DNA of 64,000 nt from Paramyrothecium sp. XJ0827 (taxonomy: Eukaryota; Ascomycota; Sordariomycetes; Hypocreales; Stachybotryaceae), in contig JAJFPB010000006.1 of NCBI GenBank assembly GCA_020881915.1, positions 186,001-250,000 on the forward strand, written 5' to 3'. A program made the translations under genes and the position numbers. Below are positions 58,723 through 64,000 of this stretch, piece after piece. The first letter of the stretch is position 1. Each line of letters opens with the position of its first letter. The notes under the pieces are model-generated. The model saw only the letters and a list, made by a program, of their open reading frames with translations, was not told where the DNA came from and ran no database searches.

Positions 58723-60288
58723 ATGGATTACCTTAATAAGCTGCCCGCGGAGATCAGCCATTGTATCGCATATCATTCCGGCGATGACGACGACCTCCGC
58801 CGATTAGCCCAAACATGTTGGACGGCTATGCATCAGTTCCAAAGTTACGGGTATCGCCGATTGGTACTTCGGGAAGATGCGCGATCCGCAGCCAGCATTG
58901 CAGCAGTTGGCGGCTCGCCACGTGCACATCACGTCCGTCGTTTGGTCTTCTCCCCCAGGGATCCCCACCCTCTCTCTGCCTGGCCGCCGAGCGATGGAGC
59001 TGTCGCAGTGGATGGGTTTAACCCTTCAATCGAAGGACCTCCAGCGGTCAACCCGAAGCATAGACCGTCCATCAAACTCAGCCGTGAGTGTCGCCGTGTC
59101 CTGGCAAGGGTAGGAACGATGTTCCCCGAGCTGGAGACCTTCGAGTTCGCCCCGAGCGAGTGGCGTGAGCTGAATGCATGGCCGGGCATGCCGGACAGCC
59201 TCGGCCTTTATTTCAGCGAGTCACACGCCCGGGAAGACAAGGAGCCGTGGAGGGTGCTCCTCAACAGAAGCCTACGAGCCCTGAGCCGGAGCGCCGGATC
59301 CTTCAAGCGGCTCGAAGTACGGTACATCCCTCCGGCCCCCACCGGAGTCTCTGCCCTGTATGAGCCAGGATGGAGGAAGCTGCTTAGGGGCTTGAAGACG
59401 CTTGTGCTCGAGGTTGCGTCCAGCTGTACAGAGGATGGGTATACTCTCACGGAGTCGCAAGGGTGGTTCCTCAGGCGCGTCCCGGACATGTTCCTCCACC
59501 ATGCATGGAACCTCCAACACCTCCGGGTCGTCGGGACGGAGCAGGCGATTCTGAGTCATACGTTGGACGATCGAGAGTCGCGGGAGCCCATCCCATGGTC
59601 AGAATGCTGGATGCCCCGGCTCAAGCGGCTCGAGGTTACGTTTGGATGCGTGGACAAGGAGCTGTCCCAGTTTATCGTCAGGCATGCGTGGAAGCTGGAG
59701 CGGGTCTTCCTCGGCTACTGCTTTGGTAACAAACGGGTCGACTGGCGGAAGATGTTCAGCGGGATATTAGACAATAACCCGAAGCGGCTGATAGAGTTCA
59801 GGATCGCACCCCTTTTACCAGGACCGGAAGATGGCGGCCATCCCAGGCAGGCAATATCGTGGGACGCCACGACGGACGAGCTCGATGAGAGGATCGAGAC
59901 GATTGAGGAGGTCGAGATGTTGGAGCGGTGGTCTGCAAGGCATAAGGGCAAAGAGGACAGGTGGCCGTGGAACGAGGAGGAAGTGCTGCAGAGGACATGC
60001 TGTGTAGCAGCATTCGCCAGTTCGGAGGATGGCAGTATCGAGGGGCATTGGGGTACTTGGGATGATGTTGATTGGTACGAGTCCGAGGATGAGTTGGAGG
60101 ATGTCAGTGCCAATGAGGCTAAAGCGATAAGGCAAGAGGTAGGCCATACGATGGCGTATCGAGCTTGGAGACGACTGCAAGGCCGCATCCGGGCGAACAA
60201 GGCAGCGTTAAGCAGGCGCTTCAACAGGGATACGCAGGAAACCCGTAGTAATAGGAGTAGTAGTATTAGTAGTCACGGTAGTCTATAG
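58723..60288 (+). CDS. F-box-like protein
   Basis: A continuous 521-codon frame. The N-terminus is an F-box-like motif (LNKLPAEISHCIAYHSGDDD, then LRRLAQTCWTAM), which in this family binds Skp1 in SCF ubiquitin ligases. The middle has leucine-patterned segments like degenerate LRRs (LKRLEVTFGCVDKELSQFI). The C-terminus is acidic and then Arg/Ser-rich (SRRFNRDTQETRSNRSSSIS). The start ATG is only 67 bp from the pogo element, so most of its original promoter is displaced. Target unknown. Confidence 0.7.
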   Translation: MDYLNKLPAEISHCIAYHSGDDDDLRRLAQTCWTAMHQFQSYGYRRLVLREDARSAASIAAVGGSPRAHHVRRLVFSPRDPHPLSAWPPSDGAVAVDGFNPSIEGPPAVNPKHRPSIKLSRECRRVLARVGTMFPELETFEFAPSEWRELNAWPGMPDSLGLYFSESHAREDKEPWRVLLNRSLRALSRSAGSFKRLEVRYIPPAPTGVSALYEPGWRKLLRGLKTLVLEVASSCTEDGYTLTESQGWFLRRVPDMFLHHAWNLQHLRVVGTEQAILSHTLDDRESREPIPWSECWMPRLKRLEVTFGCVDKELSQFIVRHAWKLERVFLGYCFGNKRVDWRKMFSGILDNNPKRLIEFRIAPLLPGPEDGGHPRQAISWDATTDELDERIETIEEVEMLERWSARHKGKEDRWPWNEEEVLQRTCCVAAFASSEDGSIEGHWGTWDDVDWYESEDELEDVSANEAKAIRQEVGHTMAYRAWRRLQGRIRANKAALSRRFNRDTQETRSNRSSSISSHGSL

Positions 60289-60500
60289 GGAGCAGCTGTA
60301 TATCTGCCGCTAATGTTACAGAAACGAGAAAAAAGCAAATATATAAGTAGGGCTTACTAAACCAATACGAAAAGCGAGGAAGAAGAAGAAACTTCCAGAG
60401 GAGGATCTTAGCCGCCTTTTCGCCCCCCTCCCCTACTCGTTCTCTGGCCTCTCTTACTACTATAACCCCCGCCTACCTAACCCTTAGCTTAGCTAACCCC

Positions 60501-61994
60501 ACCACGGACGGCGCGTCGGAGGCAAACGGCAACTACTTCGCAGACTTCCTCTACCGCGCCTTCGGTCCCTACGATGGCTCCTGGACCGGCCCTCGGCCCT
60601 TCGATATCGATGCTACAAACCGCACTCAGGTTGACGGTTTCGACTTTGACATTGAGGCTGCCTTTGGTTCGTGCCACTTCCCTCACACCTGTTCGTAGAT
60701 CATGATTCTAAACATTTTTATATACAGACATGAAGCCATACATCGCCATGGCCGATACCTTCCGTCGCTTGGGGCTCTCCATGATCTTCACAGCTGCGCC
60801 ACAAGTATGTAGCCCCTCAAGCTATACCAAGACGACTGCTGACATTGTTATAGTGTACAACCGGCGCCGGGCTCTTCGACCTCAAGGATCTCATCAATAA
60901 AGCCAGCCTAGACGCCCTCTTTGTGCAGTTCTACAGTAACCCCGTCTGTGACGCCATCACCGGCAACGAGGCTGGCGAAAGCTTCAACTACGATCAATGG
61001 GTTAGCATTCTTTCAGGCAGCGCCAAGAGCAAGAACGCCAAGATCTTCATCGGCCCACCAAGCAGCTCGAGTGCTGCTAAAACGGGCTACATCCCGCCAC
61101 AGGCGCTCAAGGACCTTGTCTGCAAGTGGAAAGGTAGCAAGAACTTTGGCGGTGTTTCCCTGTGGGATCTCACCCGTGGCGCTGCGAACGTGGTCAGTGG
61201 TAAAACTTACAACCAGCATGCAAAGGATGCCCTGGCCGGCGGCTGCCCGACCACGACTTCTACTGCCACCACAACCAAGCCGACGACAACTTCTAAGCCT
61301 GGAAACGCTATCACTACGCCGACGCCGACGCAGCCCACTATTGCCAGCAACTGTAACAAGTTCTACAAAGTCCAGTCCGGCGAGGACTGCGCAAAGATCG
61401 CTAAAAAGGACGGCCTCAGCGTCAACCGGTTCAGGACCTGGAACACCTCTGTCGGCTCCGATTGCACGAACCTGTGGGCCAACGCCTACGCCTGCGTTAG
61501 CGTCATAGGCTACACGCCAACCCCGATCACGACCTGCGGCTCGACTGGCATGTCCTGGGGCGACAACAAGGCCCACGCCATCGACCGTGCAGTAAGATGG
61601 TGCTCGGGGAACAGTGGAAGCCTGAGCTACACCACCGGACGGACCAAGAACGGATGCTACAATGCTCAGCTGGGAACGAACAAGTACCAGTTCTCCATTC
61701 GTAATGACTGGGGTATCAGCGTGTCGATGCCGGTCGACAAGTGCGAGCGCATAATGAAGGAGGTAATTAACTGGGCAAAGGGCGGAACGGGACTGCTCGA
61801 GAGCTGGTGGTTCAAGTAAGTTGAATATCCTACCTCTCTATGTTAAGTGATGCTAATATGACTGCTATAGGGCCGAGGTAGTCGCGGGAAAGTGTTGGCC
61901 ACTGCAAGTTTTAGACATACTTTTGCGGGTTTTAATCCTTCATAGGTGTGACGATCGGGGGTGTTCGTACTTGTATTCTGTACGAAGGGTATAG
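60501..61994 (+). pseudogene. GH18 chitinase with LysM domain, 5' truncated
   Basis: Exons about 60501-60666, 60728-60804, 60854-61815 and 61871-61994 join in phase (introns of 61, 49 and 55 nt). The first contains the GH18 active-site motif DGFDFDIE with the catalytic Glu; the next IAMADTFRRLGLSMIFTAAP and LDALFVQFYSNPVC. A Thr/Pro linker follows, then a LysM module (KFYKVQSGEDCAKIAKKDGL) and a C-terminal domain with paired cysteines (CYNAQLGTNKYQFSIRNDWG). The first 100-130 residues, including signal peptide and the SxGG motif, are absent, and no ATG precedes the first block in frame. It would cleave chitin if whole; here it lacks part of the barrel. Confidence 0.85.
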
Positions 61995-62118
61995 GCTAGG
62001 CTGATCGTATTGGGGTTTTATCCTAATAGGATGACGAGGAGTGTACTTGAAGCAATATAACTGAGGTACCACTAATCGGGTGAGGTCCAGCGCTGACCTC
62101 AATTCAAGTATCAAGTCA

Positions 62119-62209
62119 AGTATTTCAAGTAAGTCCAGTAAGTCGATGACCCAGTTTATTTCAAGTAAGCAAGTTCATAATGCTTCAAACTTGATTTACT
62201 TGAAATACT
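62119..62209. repeat. Inverted repeat in a TCAAGTA-rich patch
   Basis: AGTATTTCAAGTAA (62119-62132) and its exact inverse (62196-62209) bracket 63 bp, with further CAAGTAAG words around. It may be the remains of a small hAT-type non-autonomous element. Confidence 0.7.
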
Positions 62210-62272
62210 AGATTTTATGGATTTTCCTATGCGACAGCCCTGTGAATGTCGAGGCTGTTCAGAGTCCCAGGC

Positions 62273-64000
62273 ATAGGGTAATCAATTGAGCGTGGTACCC
62301 CAGTTGATTACACCAATGGAACCCAGGAATACGGGCAGGGGTGGCGCGACTACGTGTTTTGCGTTCGCTCGCGTGGTGGAAACACCTGGTTCAGAATTAA
62401 CGTCGCTCCCTGATGAGAAGCGTCTGTATTCCGCGATTCGCCGGTAACCCGCTATGGCAGCACAACAACAGTCGTTAGAATCGCTTCTGGGAATTAGTGG
62501 CCAGCGCAAATCACCCAAGCAGCAGCTTGACGCTGCGTCCATCAAGACTGAAGCTGGAAGAACGACCCTCGCCGACCTCCCAACTGTCTAGATCGGCTGC
62601 AAGAAATATATACCAGAAGAATACATTGCCAATAAGAATCGCAAAGGTCGAGGCAGCTGGATCCAAGCCCATGTCTTCTTTCTCACAGAAGTCAGTCCTG
62701 GTTTACGGACGTTGCAGACCTACCGGTACTGGGTATGCTCGAAATGTGATGAACGAGGCAAGAGCTCATTATTCGTCGCCACAAATACAACATCGCCAAT
62801 TGAGCACCTCCGAAGGTAAATGATATCTATACGAGCCTGATCTTTATTACTTTTCCATTGTCTTACGGGATGTAGGTCTCATATGATCACCGAGAGGGAT
62901 GACAATGCTGATGACAATGCGAATGAAGATTCGTATTCGTCTCGCGCTGACATTCACCCACCTTCGAAGCGGCGTTGCTTGGAGTCTCCTACTGCAAGAT
63001 CGAATGTCAATAAAGCGAAGGAGTTGACGGTCGGCTGGATTGTTACTGCCAATCTTCCATTCACGGCGCCATCGAATCCGTACTTGCGCCGAATGCTCGA
63101 TTTACACGATGCATTATTAGCAAAAGAGGTACCGTGGAGTCGGCAGTCAGTGCGTGATACTATGCGGAAATTATTCGAGGTAAAGAAGGGAGTAATATCA
63201 AGTCAGTTGCAGAAGGCGATCACAAGGATTAGCTTTAGCTTTGACCTATGGACTTCTCCAAACCGGTACGCTTTCCTTGGCCTCCACGCCCACTATCTCG
63301 ACGCCTCCTATCAAGTCCAATCGCGACTCCTTGCTCTGCGCCGTCTATGGGGACCTCATTCCGGAGACAACCAAGCAACGATAATATATGATATCTTGGG
63401 CGAGTATGGGATACGAGATAGGACTGGCGCGGGTATCTGCGATAATGCCTCGTCCAATGATCCATGCTTGACGAGCCTCTATCGTCAACTGTATCCTGCA
63501 ATGGCGGAAGAAGATATTAGAAATCATCGAACAAGATGCTTTGGGCACATTCTTAACCTTGCAGCTCGAGCCTTTCTCTGGGGAGAAGATCCTGACTCGT
63601 TTGAGCGAGAAGCCTTCACCGAGCCGGCTTTCCAAGTTGAAGAGCGTGAGCTTCGGCTCTGGCGGAAACGGGGAGCGGTGGGCAAGCTGCATAACATCGT
63701 CCGGTTCGTCAGGGCTTCCCCGCAACGGAGAGAGCTGATGAAATCTCTGGCTTGTGACCAGAACGATGAAGACGGCTATCAACTCTTTGAAGAGGAGCGA
63801 GCTGCCATCGACCTCGAGCTGATGCAAAATAATGAAACCAGATGGAATTCAACCTTTCTGATGATCCAGCGTGCCATTCGAAAGCGAGAGCACATTGACC
63901 ATTTCATTGCATATCTCGAAATGAAGACGTCAGAGCCCCGACAGCGGGTGCCTGTCCAAGATCAGCTTTCACCACAGGACTGGCTTCTGTTGGCGGAGAT
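62273..64000 (+). mobile_element. hAT-like element, left part, runs off the window
   Basis: CATAGGGTAATCAATTGAGC at 62273 resembles the start of the other hAT ends here, but the right end lies outside, so the boundary is a guess. The transposase frame inside is clear. Confidence 0.5.
62454..64000 (+). pseudogene. hAT transposase, partial, early stop
   Basis: Exon 1 62454-62815, intron 62816-62875 (GTAAAT..TGTAG), exon 2 from 62876 to the window edge, open throughout. The BED finger spans the intron (VCSKCDERGKSSLF, then HLRRSHM). The core follows: ISFSFDLWTSPNRYAFLGLH, GAGICDNASSNDPCL, CFGHILNLAARAFLWG and NNETRWNSTFLMIQRAI. Exon 1 has an in-frame TAG at 62589-62591, so translation would have to start later or the gene is dead. 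It is not closely related to the hAT copies at 15.5 and 39.6 kb. The C-terminal dimerisation domain is beyond the window. Confidence 0.85.

Overview
The window reads as accessory DNA of a filamentous ascomycete (Pezizomycotina). Reasons: short GT..AG introns of about 45-125 nt; fungal families such as NACHT-WD40 NLRs, CHAT/TPR and caspase-like proteins, Zn2Cys6 fingers, a cytochrome P450, a LysM chitinase and an F-box protein; and typical fungal transposons (hAT, pogo/Fot1-like, Tad/I-like LINE, piggyBac-like, Tc1/mariner-like). I cannot assign a genus from sequence alone.

Layout. 1-5.1 kb holds relics on the minus strand: a broken NACHT-WD40 NLR, a Tc1/mariner-like transposase and an ankyrin fragment. 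5.1-11.6 kb is the best preserved block: a 1047-residue TPR-CHAT protein (minus) and a caspase/metacaspase-like gene (plus), divergently transcribed from a 537-bp shared intergenic region. Splice signals suggest the caspase gene runs on through three small exons encoding an extra C-terminal domain. 12-15.1 kb has a Zn2Cys6 remnant, an unknown terminal exon and a small membrane ORF. 15.5-18.4 kb is a hAT element with perfect termini and target duplication. 18.7-24.9 kb holds small host genes: a TM2-domain protein, unknown proteins and a gene with two MADS-like segments. 25.3-28.6 kb is a gene-poor, highly repetitive tract with a 103-bp exact tandem duplication and a perfect 38-bp-arm hairpin. 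29.3-30.0 kb is a small coiled-coil gene of six exons, all introns phase 2. 33.2-36.6 kb has a Ulp1-like protein lacking catalytic residues and further coiled-coil gene pieces. 37.7-48.4 kb is a transposon nest: a P450 cut by a hAT element, a LINE cut by the same hAT, a TPR fragment, a pogo element and half a 14-3-3 gene. 48.4-56.8 kb is mostly decayed (gypsy RT relic, Zn2Cys6 relic, GNAT gene with three nonsense codons, piggyBac-like relic). 56.8-58.7 kb is a second pogo copy directly upstream of an F-box gene. A 5'-truncated LysM chitinase and the start of a third hAT transposase end the window.

The most interesting candidate system is the CHAT/caspase divergent pair. Two clan-CD-type protease domains on different scaffolds (TPR receptor-like, and DUF4384-like plus a spliced C-terminal module) sit together in a region littered with NLR, ankyrin and TPR fragments, which suggests a biological-conflict or regulated-cell-death locus. 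The function is inference; the domain motifs are seen directly. A second theme is that many broken frames here differ from intact ones by one base in a short homopolymer run, so some pseudogene calls could be sequence errors.
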